A stretch of DNA of 64,000 bases, taken from NCBI RefSeq assembly GCF_030247185.1, contig NC_080572.1, positions 117,543,928 through 117,607,927 of the forward strand. The letters are read 5' to 3'. The DNA is from Malaya genurostris. Its lineage: Eukaryota > Arthropoda > Insecta > Diptera > Culicidae. This document shows positions 48,482 to 61,830 of this stretch, in pieces. The translations under genes were made by a program, and so were the position numbers. The number at the start of each line of letters is the position of its first letter. Within the stretch, counting starts at the first letter, position 1. The notes below the pieces were generated by a model. That model was given only the letters and a program-made list of their open reading frames with translations, had not been told where the DNA came from and ran no database searches.

Positions 48482-50033
48482 TTGCTTACTTGCTTACTTG
48501 TTTACTTGTTTACTTGTTTATTTGTTTACTTGTTTACTTGTTTACTTGTTTACTTGTTTACTTGTTTACTTGTTTACTTGTTTACTTGTTTACTTGTTTA
48601 CTTGTTTACTTGTTTACTTGTTTACTTGTTTACTTGTTTACTTGTTTACTTGTTTACTTGTTTACTTGTTTACTTGTTTACTTGTTTACTTGTTTACTTG
48701 TTTACTTGTTTACTTGTTTACTTGTTTACTTGTTTACTTGTTTACTTGTTTACTTGTTTACTTGTTTACTTGTTTACTTGTTTACTTGTTTACTTGTTTA
48801 CTTGTTTACTTGTTTACTTGTTTACTTGTTTACTTGTTTACTTGTTTACTTGTTTACTTGTTTACTTGTTTACTTGTTTACTTGTTTACTTGTTTACTTG
48901 TTTACTTGTTTACTTGTTTACTTGTTTACTTGTTTACTTGTTTACTTGTTTACTTGTTTACTTGTTTACTTGTTTACTTGTTTACTTGTTTACTTGTTTA
49001 CTTGTTTACTTGTTTACTTGTTTACTTGTTTACTTGTTTACTTGTTTACTTGTTTACTTGTTTACTTGTTTACTTGTTTACTTGTTTACTTGTTTACTTG
49101 TTTACTTGTTTACTTGTTTACTTGTTTACTTGTTTTCTTGTTTACTTGTTTACTTGTTTACTTGTTTACTTGTTTACTTGTTTACTTGTTTACTTGTTTA
49201 CTTGTTTACTTGTTTACTTGTTTACTTGTTTACTTGTTTACTTGTTTACTTGTTTACTTGTTTACTTGTTTACTTGTTTACTTGTTTACTTGTTTACTTG
49301 TTTACTTGTTTACTTGTTTACTTGTTTACTTGTTTACTTGTTTACTTGTTTACTTGTTTACTTGTTTACTTGTTTACTTGTTTACTTGTTTACTTGTTTA
49401 CTTGTTTACTTGTTTACTTGTTTACTTGTTTACTTGTTTACTTGTTTACTTGTTTACTTGTTTACTTGTTTACTTGTTTACTTGTTTACTTGTTTACTTG
49501 TTTACTTGTTTACTTGTTTACTTGTTTACTTGTTTACTTGTTTACTTGTTTACTTGTTTACTTGTTTACTTGTTTACTTGTTTACTTGTTTACTTGTTTA
49601 CTTGTTTACTTGTTTACTTGTTTACTTGTTTACTTGTTTACTTGTTTACTTGTTTACTTGTTTACTTGTTTACTTGTTTACTTGTTTACTTGTTTACTTG
49701 TTTACTTGTTTACTTGTTTACTTGTTTACTTGTTTACTTGTTTACTTGTTTACTTGTTTACTTGTTTACTTGTTTACTTGTTTACTTGTTTACTTGTTTA
49801 CTTGTTTACTTGTTTACTTGTTTACTTGTTTACTTGTTTACTTGTTTACTTGTTTACTTGTTTACTTGTTTACTTGTTTACTTGTTTACTTGTTTACTTG
49901 TTTACTTGTTTACTTGTTTACTTGTTTACTTGTTTACTTGTTTACTTGTTTACTTGTTTACTTGTTTACTTGTTTACTTGTTTACTTGTTTACTTGTTTA
50001 CTTGTTTACTTGTTTACTTGTTTACTTGTTTAT
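48482..50033. repeat. 1.55-kb octamer array (TTGTTTAC)n
   Basis: About 194 copies of one 8-bp unit. I see only a few differences: C for T in the first two units, one TTTATTTG near 48518-48525 and one T for A at 49136. The unit length is 2 modulo 3 with no stop forward, so all three plus frames are open for over 500 codons and read the same LLVYLFTC peptide. They are not genes. The unit equals the forkhead/FOXO binding consensus TTGTTTAC. Confidence 0.98.
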
Positions 50034-51669
50034 ATATTCATTTGCAGGTGTATAATTAAACCACCACTATTTGCATCCATTTCGAGCAGCTGGTGAACAA
50101 ATGTTCATGCCGTAATTCCATCACACTACTAATGAATCCCATTGAGCGGGTTGCCTACCCATTTGCATTCGTGAATATTGATGAAAGAAAAAAGTGCTCC
50201 GGCATACTGGATCTCTATCCGATGATACTGAGTTTTATACATTCCATTTGTCGCACCACTGTGTACACAAATGCTATTCTTACAGTTATCCTTCCGTCCT
50301 TGAGGGCCAATAAGAAATATCTATTCAACGGCACTTGAAAACAACAACTTGAATGGTCTAGTTATGAATATTAAACAAACATTTAGTCCTTAACTGACAA
50401 TGGAAACGTTATTTTTGTTTATTCTATAATATAACTTTGAAAGCACACTGCATGAGCTCTAAGGTACCTAGGGCAGCCGAGACGTTATTGTAATTGATAC
50501 AATCGTTGCCTTGTTATTTTGCCGATTACTCGACTTTTAATCGTTTGTGATGAAATCGGATACAATATCTTTGCTTCGGTTCTAAGAAAAAATACCGAAG
50601 AACAAATAGTTCGAAAATTATGCAACGCGAAAACTCGAAACGAATACGCTCATTTTCATCTTAACCTTAAAGTCAATCTATTTAGCTAAGACAGCAGGTC
50701 TCACTCTAACTAACGGTTTTGGAATATGAAATAATTACTGGAGCTGAGATGAATGAGAATATCGTTACCCTAAATTTTTAATTATCAGCATTTTATTGGC
50801 ATTTAAAGAAATGTGGAACATTTTTATATTCAATTTAGTGCTCGAAATATGGATCATAAAAACTCATATATTGCTAGTACATTGATAAGTCGAAAACGAA
50901 ACGCATACCAAACAACGTATTGCCTCCTGCTCCACGATTTATTCTGGGGAATTTCAATTCGCCCGGAATTATGTGGGATTTACAATGCTAACAGATCATC
51001 TTTAATATATAATATTTGCGACAATTTTAGCATGACAATATTAAATATAAGTAAGGAGTGTATCGAAAAAAAGCTATCCACAAATTTTTCTTTCAAATTA
51101 TGATAAAAAACGATATTCTATTCAAACTAAAAAGTACGGGTGTGTAATGTCAGAGACATAACTGGATGTCGTGAATACGAATATGACACGCTTTATTTAC
51201 ACTTCCGAATTCGAATTGGTAGTTGATCGATTGTTTGAATTGTGCAACTTTCCCCTCTTTCATTACTAGAATTCTAAACGATGCGCCTAGACTAAATTAC
51301 AGATTAGTTACATTAAATATTCTGAAACGCAATTAAATATTATGAAATTAGCAGTATAGTTCTTTATAATAAAATAATGGTGGCTCTGAAAAGAACCTTT
51401 TATGAAAGCGTTGTTCTTTTTTTTCGCCATGAATAAAAATGGGTTGTATGAGGTACAGTAAAATAAATTCCGCATAATTCTTTAGGAGTATTATTATGGT
51501 TTTAAAAAGAACCGAATAGAAGTCTGGAATAGAGAACCGGACCCTGAGTTCAAGACCTAAACTTAGATCCAATAACAGACTCAGAATCCAGTTTCAATTC
51601 TAGAACTGCAATTTCGAAACTCAAATCAGTTCCGGAATACAGTTCCAGAATCCAGTTCCAGCACGCATT
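50034..51669. other. AT-rich sequence, no gene seen
   Basis: The short open frame 50093-50338 right after the array and 50813-51103 lack recognisable motifs. Between about 51530 and 51665 there are repeated TCCAGTTCCA/GAATCCAG words. Confidence 0.45.
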
Positions 51670-51913
51670 GATGGCCAGCAAGCGAATGAGAGATGCGACC
51701 TGAGCGTTTGAGGTTTTGACCACGCAGAAGGTGCGTTCTCCGGCGCTGCTGGTTGAAAGTTTAACTCCCGCGATGCCAGCCCTCTCGCCTCGATGGCCAG
51801 CAAGCGAATGGGAGATGCGACCTGAGCGTTTGAGGTTTTAACCACGCAGAAGGTGCATTCTCCGTCGCTGCTGGTTTATGATTCCACTCCCACGACGTCT
51901 GCTTCCACCTAAC
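51670..51913. repeat. Two tandem copies of a GC-rich 122-bp unit
   Basis: GATGGCCAGCAAGCGAATGA begins at 51670 and recurs at 51792 with near identity for about 90 bp (GATGCGACCTGAGCGTTTGA, CACGCAGAAGGTGC). The tails then diverge (TTAACTCCCGCGATG versus ATTCCACTCCCACGACG). It is clearly GC-richer than its surroundings. The origin is unknown. It may be a transposon UTR or the 5' region of a host repeat gene. Confidence 0.85.
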
Positions 51914-52335
51914 GCACGAAAAGAAATGATCGATTTTCGACCACGGGCCCCTCTTTTATACGCATTCAGTCGAAGATATGTGCCTGACTACCTCAAAATC
52001 GTCGTCCTTGCGCGAAAAACCCAAGCGAAAGTAAAGAGTTTTCCGCGTTGTTTTCAAATTTTAAGAAAACATTATTTTTGAGTTGTTTGTGGTTATCGCA
52101 CACTGTTCAAAATATTATCCTAAATTCCTGATCATATTTTTGATGAAATAGTGAAAGAATTATGTTGCTACCATTAATACAAGTCAAGATATTCACGATT
52201 AAGTTCTGCCCATTCTTCCATATGGCTAATTTTGAAAAGGCACCCCATAGTAAAGTAAGTCGTATTCACGACAAAATTGATCCTTTATTTTACGAGGTTA
52301 AACTTGAGCATAATGAAAATCGGATGAAATTTAAG

Positions 52336-52806
52336 TTATTCCTTCACGAATTTTCGAATTTTTGATCGAACGCTCTTCATCAAGTTCCGGATAAGTGTTG
52401 TATCGCATTTTTTGCACGCTTGAGCCCAAATTTTTGTGAACTCCTGCATGTTCCCAGCTGCCTTACCAGTTTTCTTTAAGACCCTCTTCACGATTGCCCA
52501 GTAACGTTCGATGAGTCGAAGCTGAGGGCAATTTGGTGGATTGATATTTTCCTCAAAGAAATTTATACCACTTTCCGCAAGCCAATTGATAGCGCTCTTG
52601 ATACGCTGGATCATTCCGACACTCGTTTCTGTTTTTTTGGCCAAATCACGTATTGACATTGATTTGTTCTTTCCTGATTAGAGATACCACTTTCTGGTCC
52701 AGTTTAGGGTTAGAATTACTGGGTTTTCTGCTTCTTTCTAGTAGCCTATCCAAAGAATAGTGTTCCCTAAACTAATTAATGATGGTTTTAACACTGGCAA
52801 GCTCGA
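52336..52806 (-). pseudogene. Tc1/mariner (DD37E-like) transposase relic with internal deletion
   Basis: The minus strand reads SVKTIIN*FREHYSLDRLLE, then after a frameshift KLDQKVVSLIRKEQ. It then continues MSIRDLAKKTETSVGMIQRI (second HTH). This joins directly to WLAESGINFFEENINPPNCP, then QLRLIERYWAIVKRVLKKTG. The last block contains the third catalytic residue (Glu of IERYW). The segment carrying both catalytic Asp residues is missing, and KSA-INW marks the deletion point. The intact 107-codon frame 52336-52659 is therefore an internally deleted product. It is a different subfamily from the 2.8-5.1 kb relic. Confidence 0.82.
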
Positions 52807-53725
52807 TGGAAATCCCAAAATATTATCAAGTAAGCTCAGGTATACTGACTCTGAGAAAATGTTTTACACGAAGGATCACGAATTGAAGAGGCGACAGGGT
52901 TTGGTATGTTCAACAATAATGATTCGGTCTCATTTAGGCTTCAAGAATATGTAGGGTAACGGCTCCCTATTTCATCTGAGCTCCTATTTCCATCTCATCC
53001 CTTCACCTCATTACTTTGAACATGAATAATATTTTACAAGCTACCTGAACCAAACTGTGAAATGTTTTAAAATGATAATAAAAGCTATTGTCACACTTTC
53101 CTATTGAAAGAAATGATTTTAAGTTCTTTGTTTATCGTTTTTTTCATTCAAAATAAATTCACTTTTCAATTTAGGACACATTTTCGTTTCAAGATTTACA
53201 GTTCGTCATGTTTCTGATCATCTACTAATCGATTCGTCTCAAAACATGATCACTTTTTCGCACAATTACACTACTATTGAATGCTGGATGACTTTATAAT
53301 TAGTAATTTTCACTTGCCACTTGTTCAATTAACGATTTAAAACTTCAAAAACTACCCGACAAACAATAAAAGTCTTTAAAAATATTAGATGAAAGTTTTT
53401 CACTTAGTTTACTTGATTGCGCTTTGTTTTCATCTCATTTGGTTTCGCAAAGTTGCCAAGTTTTCTCAAAATGTCACAAAAAATAAATTGTTTCTCTTCT
53501 TCAAATTATTATCAAAAAGTATGTTTTTGGTTACCGTGACATTAGTTTAATTATATTATTGATATTAATACTTCAATAAAACTGTTTTTGCTTCGAATAT
53601 TACCAGAAAGAGCGTGTGTAATACTAATGAAATAACCATTGTGGCAAATTTAATAGCACTGGTTTCATTCCGCTATACGTCAACATAACGCTGTAAAGTG
53701 TGTGTGTTTCATCGGCTGTGCACAG

Positions 53726-54239
<514 letters not shown>

Positions 54240-55744
54240 TTGGCTCTACACTTTGTTTTAAGAAGGGCTAATGAATAAATAGTAACAATTACATTTTGGT
54301 TTTTATTTAAAGTTCACCAAATTAACTTTACAGTGAAGTTTTAAATTCAAAGCGAAAGGTAACGGAAACTACCGAAAAAAATTTTAAACGTTGAAATGAT
54401 TTCAAACTGGTTCAAAAATATCGTGTGTTGTCTCATAGTTTGCATTAGGCCGTTTTTAAGAAGAATTCTGACATTTTGAACCTGAGAGTGTAATAGTGGA
54501 ATATTTTGTTTTGATTGCTGTCGCCATTGCCAATTTATAGGATGCATAAAGGATCAACGATAGGATGGATAAAAATCCATTGAGATGGAATTAGGAGCAG
54601 AGTAGTGAACACATCTTAAGTGTTTTTAGCTGTTTTATGAATATTAGTTAAATTTTCAAGAAATGTGAATCAATTCTCAACGTGGAGCAAGGCGAATGAA
54701 GCAGTAATATGAAATAACTATAGTTATTTTAGTGGGTAAATCGGGGTTTGAAGGCGACGTCCTTTCAAATGAGATGAAATAGGGAGCCCTTACCCTATCT
54801 GTTTATATAGCAGAGTTAGCACTAGTTCATTATAGCTTGAGTGTAATCGTCACATTATCTCCAAACCATTATTTCCTCTTCACAGATAATGTAAGCGCAA
54901 TTGAAACCATTCGATCAAACGCTGCTGGCAAAAATGAACCGTTTTTCCTTGGCAGAATAAAACAGTACCTGAACGACATATTGAATAATAATTATCAAAT
55001 CACAATAGTTGAGTTCCGGCTCATTGCACTATTCCAGGCAATAAAAGAGCAGATATTTTAGCCAAATGTGGTGCTATTGAGGGTGCAATTTATGAGCGAA
55101 TTCTATAGCGCGTCTCGCCAGCTGGCAAGCATCTTGGGATAGAGATGAACTAGGTCGGTGGATGCACTCAATTATTCCTAAAATATCGACAAAGGCATGG
55201 TTCAGGGGGCTTAATGTGAGTAAGGATTTCATTCGTGTGATGTCCAATCACTATACGTTGGACGCTCATCTCCTTCGAATTGGACTTTCCGAGACTAATC
55301 ATTGCGCTTGTGGCGAAGGCTATCAGGATATTGATCATGCCGTTTGGACATGCGTGGAGTATCGTGATGACAGATCTCAACTAATAAAATCTTTGCGTAC
55401 CCAAGGTAGACTATCCAATGTCCCAGTTCGAGACATTCTTGCTTGTCGTGACCTGACCGTGACCTTCAAGAAACTTCTTTATCATTTCATAAAGACAATT
55501 GGAGTTTCAATTTAATAATTGACCCTTTTAAAAACATAGTTCTGACTCCAACTCCAACATCAGATCATCCATCAATTATCAACAAAATGTATAAAAATAA
55601 CAGCTTATTTTATAATTTATAGCAGTTAATAGTTTGGTTAAAAAAATATTCTTGAGTATATTTAATAGTGTATGACGAAATACCTAATCTAATATTTAAA
55701 ATATAAGAGGAATATGTTTTATTAAATTCAAATCGTTCTTGGTA

Positions 55745-56285
55745 TTGTAGTTGATGATTGTAGAAATACATTACACTCTAAGTCAAGATAGAGAAATAAT
55801 AATGAGTAGATTTTTGAAAACTCAGTTTTATAGAGGTATGCGAAATTTTAGACATATAACAGTGAAAACCAAAATTTTACAAAATGATACCGTTTCCGAA
55901 ATACAGCGTATTCAAAATAAGATTATAACTATACTATGCAGGGTGTGCAAATGTCAAGCAACAGCTCAATGAACAATAATCATTAAGCGATTACTATTCA
56001 AGAAACACAAAAATATCATTAATTTATCCCAGTTTATGTATACAAAATAGAAGTTGAGCAATTTTGATGCTAGCAAACAAACTGTAACTGCAACTTTTGC
56101 GTTCTTTCATAAAATTATTGAAAAGAAATATGCCAATCATTTTGAAAGTACTAAGTGTAATTTTACGTTCATGCATCATACGCTGAATTCGTTTACCATA
56201 GCTCGTAGTCAATCTTCTGACGAATTTCGTTTGTATGCGTCATGTCAACAGTTTATTCACCCGACCACAATTAGGTTAAATCCTT
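55745..56285 (+). pseudogene. Decayed non-LTR retrotransposon C-terminus
   Basis: VSEIQRIQNKIITILCRV (about 55890-55945) resembles the K.Q..QNK..R motif downstream of many RT domains. A second stretch gives KQTVTATFAFFHKIIEKKYA and later SFTIARSQSS, in the order expected for the tail of a Jockey/CR1-like ORF2. No RT catalytic motif is present. Several stops and frame changes. Confidence 0.45.
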
Positions 56286-58429
56286 AATAACAATAAGTTT
56301 AGTCACCTTCAAAGTTAATATTTTATTCTTATGATTTTCTGTTTTAGTTGTATCACAGATAACAGATATACACTTCTCTTGCTTATTGCAGAGATTTTCC
56401 CACTACAACGATTGGATTACTTATCACATGATTTCTACAAAAACAAGCATTCTATTAACAAGTCGATTGAATCACACGTGAGTTCAATCAGAATAAAATA
56501 AAAATAAGCTTGTGATTTTAACATTTAGCGTGTTGTGAATACAGCTTCCAAAATAATGTCGATCGCAGCGACATCTGCAAGTGATGCCCAGGACGTTTCT
56601 TCGAAATTTTACATATAGTACATATACGAACCTGGATATCTATTTTCTGTGATTGTACGGTATCCAATTTTTTCTGGTCTGGTCTTATGCCCGGAACATT
56701 TTTAAATTGTATGTCAAACTATGATCCCTTAGCGTCAATAGCTTAAATTTTATCGAAAAATTCCAATTTTCTTCGTTTTATGTGGGCTTTAACCATCAGC
56801 TAGACACGGCAACATCGTAGAGAAGAACCAAAGCAGCAAAACTCATATTTTCCAATTACCAATACCACAGCCTGCCTGAACAGCACGAAGCCGACGTTTG
56901 CGAAGGAGCGGAGTTTTTAACGATATAACGACATGATAGAAGACTTTTCCTGCAAAAAAAATCCATCCGGTTTTTCAATTTGTCCACATTAGAAACTTTT
57001 AACCAAGTAACTTTTTCTATTTGGCTTAAAAGGTTGCCTGCAAAGTCGAGCTCCATAATCTCACACGTGAGTTCAAAGATATTTAAAATGCACGAAAGTT
57101 ATTTGAAAAATACTCACGACAGTGCTTCAATTAAACGGCATTGCCGCCTACTCTTGTTGCGCACATTAGCTGGGTATGACAGGTTTTAATGGACAAACTG
57201 ATCGATTCCAAAACCAAAATTTTTAAATTATCGAGATGAGACTTTATTCAACATTAATAACGATTACGGCAGTGAAGATAATCATTTTCATAATAACCTT
57301 CGCTAAAATCTGCATGGTGTTCGATGTCATTTACGTCGGCAAGCGAAAAAGCGAACAAAAGAGTGGAGATTTTATCGTTAATTCTGTGAGAAGCTGAGGA
57401 GTTCACTGTCAATCGTTATGTAACGAAAAACTAAACGAGTCAAGCACGTTGCACAGCACATAAGTAAGAAGTAATTATTTCCGTGTCAAGCTAAGGATCA
57501 ACTTACTCGAAGCTTTAGGTTTACAAGAATAGATCTACTGGAAGCTAGCTTTATTATGCCAAAGAGGATATAACAGAAATATGTACTATCCTTCTCACAG
57601 GAAAATAAATTCCTCTTTTTTTTATTATTATTTGTTTTTGCAATCTTTTTATGATTTTCTCTAGAATTAAGGGATTTGGTTTTCATTTCTTTAAACTTGA
57701 TATTAAGGCAATATTAAGTTGCTATATATCGTGATTAATTGAATCTTATTTCACTTTATTATCAGTTCCTGATGTGTAGGTCTATTTTTCTGCATTTGTT
57801 GATTCATCGAAAAATATAAAAGAATTCAAGCTTAGGAAAGTATTTTTCGGCCAGCGCGTGTGGCTGCGAAAACACAAAAGAAAATAGTTTCGTTTCCTCA
57901 GAATCACTTTTGATACAGATATAACATCGAGTATCAAACCTTTCCAACAATACTCTTCCAATCCATCAAATATGAAGCGGTTGAGTGATGACGTGAGGGA
58001 TTTGTGGCTTTGCATTGTGCCATTAATTTCGTTGCTATATTTAGTTCTTTTTCCATTCCTCGAACCCATGTAGCATAACTCATAGAATAAATCCTTTGAT
58101 TGATTTTGTTTTATTTACTACATTTCCAGGTAAGTGAAATATAGATCCTAATAACTTACTATGCTCAAACAAATAGAATGTGAATTGTTGATTTCATAAT
58201 TTTTGTTAATTGGTTTTATTGTATGATAAGCTGGATAGATTTTACATGAATTTAAATGTTTATTGTGATATCGATTGTTTTCACATTACCAAATACACCA
58301 ATAGATAGTGAAACATACAAGAATATTGTTTCCAAAATTTTTTAAACTATCCCAAAAAATACAGATTTTGTTTTGTATGCATGATGTTCAGGGTAATTTT
58401 TAAGACATATTTCGTACACTTGTTACTCT
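56286..58429. other. AT-rich sequence, no gene seen
   Basis: Short open frames at 56856-57189 and 57782-58069 have no motif. A diverged family-2-like fragment (CCTCCATAGAAAGAATATT... ATTCGATCTACCATTCGATT) follows at 58430-58620. Confidence 0.45.
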
Positions 58430-58639
58430 TAGCCTTCCTCCATAGAAAGAATATTGAGATGCTAGAAAGCCAGACCTTCATTCAAACCCTGAAGAACAGT
58501 AGTGTTATGTAGCATTCGATCTACCATTCGATTCTATGGATCTAGTATATACCGATTGAGTGTTACTTCGAATACATGCCTTCGAATACATGCCTTCGAT
58601 TCGATCGGAGAGATGCCAGAGTTGATTAAGTGATTGCAA

Positions 58640-59590
58640 TTCCCCTTACGATTCTAGCCGGTGCTACGTCACGATTTATGAATCGAGTTCCCGGCGGTGA
58701 ATATAGACTACACCGACTGAGAGCTGTCCGACGAAGTAAGCTATCCCGGACCAACGCATACTCACTGATCCCTTCTTCATTTCTGAGGAAGTCGAAGATC
58801 GCACGTTCTTGCGTTCACTCAACGTGCTCTCACTCCACGCACAGAAATGACACTGCGTGGCCAAACGGGTGTAGATACTTCCGGAAACAGCCATTTTATG
58901 GTGGGCTTTCTACAGCTTTACTCCGTTCATGCAGCTCTCTGTCGTGTCAATCGTCTCTGCACAGATGCCTCTACGTCTTTGAGTGCCGCTCCCATCACGC
59001 TCTTATGTGTCGCAACATCGTCCGTGAAACCCACAATGTTTGCTTGGGCAGCACCAAGACTTCATTATACATCCCGTTCTAAAGATCCTGGGTCGAGAAT
59101 GGAGTCTTAAGTAACGCCCGCTGAAACTAGCATTGACCTCTGCCCTTCGTTCGTCGTTTAGACTGGTACTCTGTTCTAGAAATTATTGCGGCAATGGCCT
59201 TCCAGTTACGTTATTGATCACGTTCTCATCATCTACTGAGATCACTATGCAATTTCGATCACCGATTTCGATTGGAGCACTCACCGAATTGCATCAATCC
59301 ACGCTCTCCCTTCATATATTCCATTAGCCTGTTGAAAATTCTTCTTTCCAGGAGTTTTCCTATTATGTCCATCAAGCATATAGTCCCAAAACAGGATCCC
59401 TCGATGGTATCCTTGGCTTTGGCAACAAATCAGCTTCTGGACCTTCCACATTTCTATGAATATGCCTTCATCCAAACACTTCTTCAGCACCATTTAAAAC
59501 TTATCCGGATACGCCAGAGACGTAGTTTTCAGCACCCCGCTTGGTATCCAGTCAGCATCAGCCTTTTCTTCGTCATACGGTGTAGATGGT
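58640..59590 (-). pseudogene. R1/LOA-type non-LTR reverse transcriptase relic
   Basis: Going down the minus strand, several RT blocks appear in order. First are LKKCLDEGIFIEMWKVQKLI (59493-) and GKLLERIIFNRL-like sequence. Next is IVISVDDENVINNVTG (around 59230), the equivalent of the VTLD(V)KNAFNS catalytic block. Last are DSILDPGSLERDV (GSILGPxLWNV) and NIVGFTDDVATHKSVMGAAL (about 59030), a decayed FADD box, then AHHKMAVSGS. This order fits R1- or LOA-clade RT. Several frameshifts and stops; no endonuclease seen. Confidence 0.72.
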
Positions 59591-59604
59591 AGAGATTGTT
59601 GGTG

Positions 59605-59880
59605 TTGGTACCCGAAACCCAACCCGAATACGGGTCGAGTTCAGGTTCAGAAAAAAGCTTTCCGGTTTCGGGTCGGGTACGGGTGACGATTTTTTCATTT
59701 CAAACGGGTACGGGTCAGGTTCGGGCTCAAAAATTTAGTCGTGTTTCGAGTATTCGAACCCGATTACCACAGTTTTTTACGGGTTCGAGTCAGGTACGAG
59801 TAAAGATTTTTATTTATATCGGGTACGGGTATTGAAAGAAAATTTACTCTCGGGTTCGGATCGGGTACGGGTAAATGTGT
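59605..59880 (+). repeat. Degenerate CGGGT(A/T)-rich minisatellite
   Basis: Repeated words CGGGTACGGGT, CGGGTTCGGGT and GGGTCAGGTTCGGG alternate with short AT spacers. Opposite-strand forms (TACCCGAAACCCAACCCGAA) occur at the left end, giving a partly inverted layout. Adjacent to the RT relic. Confidence 0.85.
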
Positions 59881-60289
59881 TTATTATTGCTTACCCAACT
59901 ATCTCTAGTTGGTGGACACGCATTCAGGTGGTGTTTCGGAAAGACTCGCTCCACAATCAGTTTCAGCTAGTTGAGACATATTTCAGGTAGCGTTGGCGGT
60001 ACCTTGATCTTTGCCCACACGACTTCGTACGAGTAGATTGGTGTCTGCTTCTTGGCACAGCTTCTCGAAGCACACTGAAGACTGTACTCTCAAGTTACAA
60101 AAATAATTTGAAGTTAAATATTTTTTTATATAAACAAATATTACTATGTTTTCGCTAAGCCGGTTTATTCAATCTCCTCTCCTAGGGTCCGAACCTTGGA
60201 CTTAACGCTACCAATAGAATCCTGTGCAACACTGAAACTATCTTTTCACAACACTTTCACCCACTCTTTCTTCAAATCATTGTTTTTGA

Positions 60290-60937
60290 ATACCTTCCTA
60301 GTTTCCCGGAGTTTGTTCTTCATAATCGCCCAGAATTTTTCTATTATACAAAGTTCTGGTGAGTTTGTCGATTTTGTGGAACAAAAACAACATCATTGGT
60401 TTCACGTAATGGCGCGATGCCAGATCCAGCTAAAAAAGATGATTGAAGCGAAAGAAACAGGAGGTACCATTGATGGTGACGATTATGTACGACTTGCTGA
60501 ATTTGCTGCACCCACAGATTACATGCCACACATAGTACTTCTTGTCAACTTTGTCGACCTTTTTTCCAGAACTTCTCGAGAACATCCAACAGGAAGAAAA
60601 TCTTCAGACCGGGGATTTGCTTGGCGTCCACTACAATGTACACTTCGCCTCCTTCACAATGCATTTTGTTTGCATCTACCACTCGCGGTACAGCTTCCTG
60701 ACGCTGTATTTACCCATCGTATTCTGGTGCCTTCCTTATCGTTATCGATATCAAGTTCATGAGGTTGCATTTCTTCGCATTTCTTCCGCTACCGGTTAAC
60801 CGTAGGGTGTTTTTCCACACGAGGTACGGTCGAATCGTCGATTTCCAACTGTTGCCGGATCCACCTGTGGGACTGGCCTGAATTTTCCACGAATTAATAA
60901 TAATTTTTTATCGAAGCACTTCTTGCTTGGAAGCCAT
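60290..60937 (-). pseudogene. Tc1/mariner (DD37E-like) transposase relic, second copy
   Basis: The minus strand starts MASKQEVLR then TAA, at the same place as the relic at 5077. It contains EVYIVVDAKQIPGLKIFF, WVQQIQQVVHN-type and AGSGIAPLRE/LDLASRHYVK (second-Asp block DLAS.H), then NDVVFVPQNRQTHQNFV. KILGDYEEQTPGN follows, the equivalent of the Glu block. It ends at CAAACTCCGGGAAAC, matching the same end sequence near 2835. Much of the N-terminal half is missing. The same family as the 2.8-5.1 kb relic. Confidence 0.78.
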
Positions 60938-61254
60938 ATCGATAACCATTTGATAGATTACGGCGAAACTTTGCACAGACTTTTATTCATGCAATGAAAA
61001 GTCTTATTACAGTCTTATAGTATGGTCATAATTTTTATCTTTAGACGTTCAGCCTTTACAGAATGGTAATTTTTGTTCTCTTCTGCACATTGCTTCTACG
61101 ACTAAGTTTTCGAAGTGCATACAAGATGAATTTTTCGTATGCAATTCATTCTTCGTGAGTGCTAATACATGGACTCCTCAGCAGGCAGCAGTACTTCAGA
61201 TCGGATCAATAAGTAAGACAGTTTTTCAATAACATTTGAATGCGAATCCTGAAC
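60938..61254. other. Short interval without recognisable features
   Basis: No motif or repeat seen. Confidence 0.5.
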
Positions 61255-61830
61255 ATTATGAGTTTATTTTCTCAGAGATGGAACCAAACGAAATTAAAAT
61301 AATAACACTCATTTTTCTCGTAGATGGCTGAACCGATTTCATCCAGCTAATAATCAAATAAAAGGTCTTAAGATCCCATAAAACTTATTGTTTTTTAATC
61401 AGGTCCAACTTCCGGTACAGGAGATACAGGATGTTTGGTGTAAAAAGGCCAATTTCACATCAGTCAATGCGGTTTTTCGTGGAAGGAACACAAAAAATTA
61501 ATTTGAAACGCACTACGATTTCTCAAAGATGGTACATTGATTTTCCAAAAATTTCAAATCAAATGAAATGGTTTACAATCCCTGAAGTGAATATAACTGA
61601 CTGGCTACTCTAATTTTCGAATTTCGGTGCCGGTTTTGGAAGTACCGTAAATAATAATCAATAACTCTAAAGTGGAACTCACACGTTTAGATTCAAATGA
61701 ATTGAAAGGGTTCAAACTATCATTTAAAACGACGGCCAATAAAATAATTTCATGAAAACTTCAAACACCAAAGAACATTTATAAAAAAAACCTGTTTTAA
61801 TCCACCTAGTGGCGTAATGATGCCTTTCTC
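61255..61830 (+). mobile_element. Interspersed repeat family 1, copy C (5' truncated)
   Basis: Colinear with 40970-41830. Shared blocks include CTCGTAGATGGCTGAACCGA, AAAGGTCTTAAGATCCCATA, CAACTTCCGGTACAGGAGAT, AAATAATAATCAATAACTCT and AAACGACGGCCAATAAAATA. It ends near a TTAATCCACCTAGTGGCGTA string, which is the family tail in inverse orientation. Confidence 0.7.

Noticed and set aside
48339..50096. Three overlapping open frames of 525-585 codons encoding (LLVYLFTC)n
   Set aside because: They are the three phases of one octamer array; identical peptide in every frame and no flanking coding signal. The same applies to the frames at 7-511, 29228-29671, 26208-26464 and 53680-54015.
51950..51972. 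TATA-like TTTTATACGCATTCAGTCG resembling a histone-type promoter
   Set aside because: TATA to initiator spacing is too short (about 14 bp) and no downstream gene is visible.
58630..59082. 150-codon plus-strand open frame
   Set aside because: It is antisense to the RT relic, whose conserved blocks are on the minus strand.
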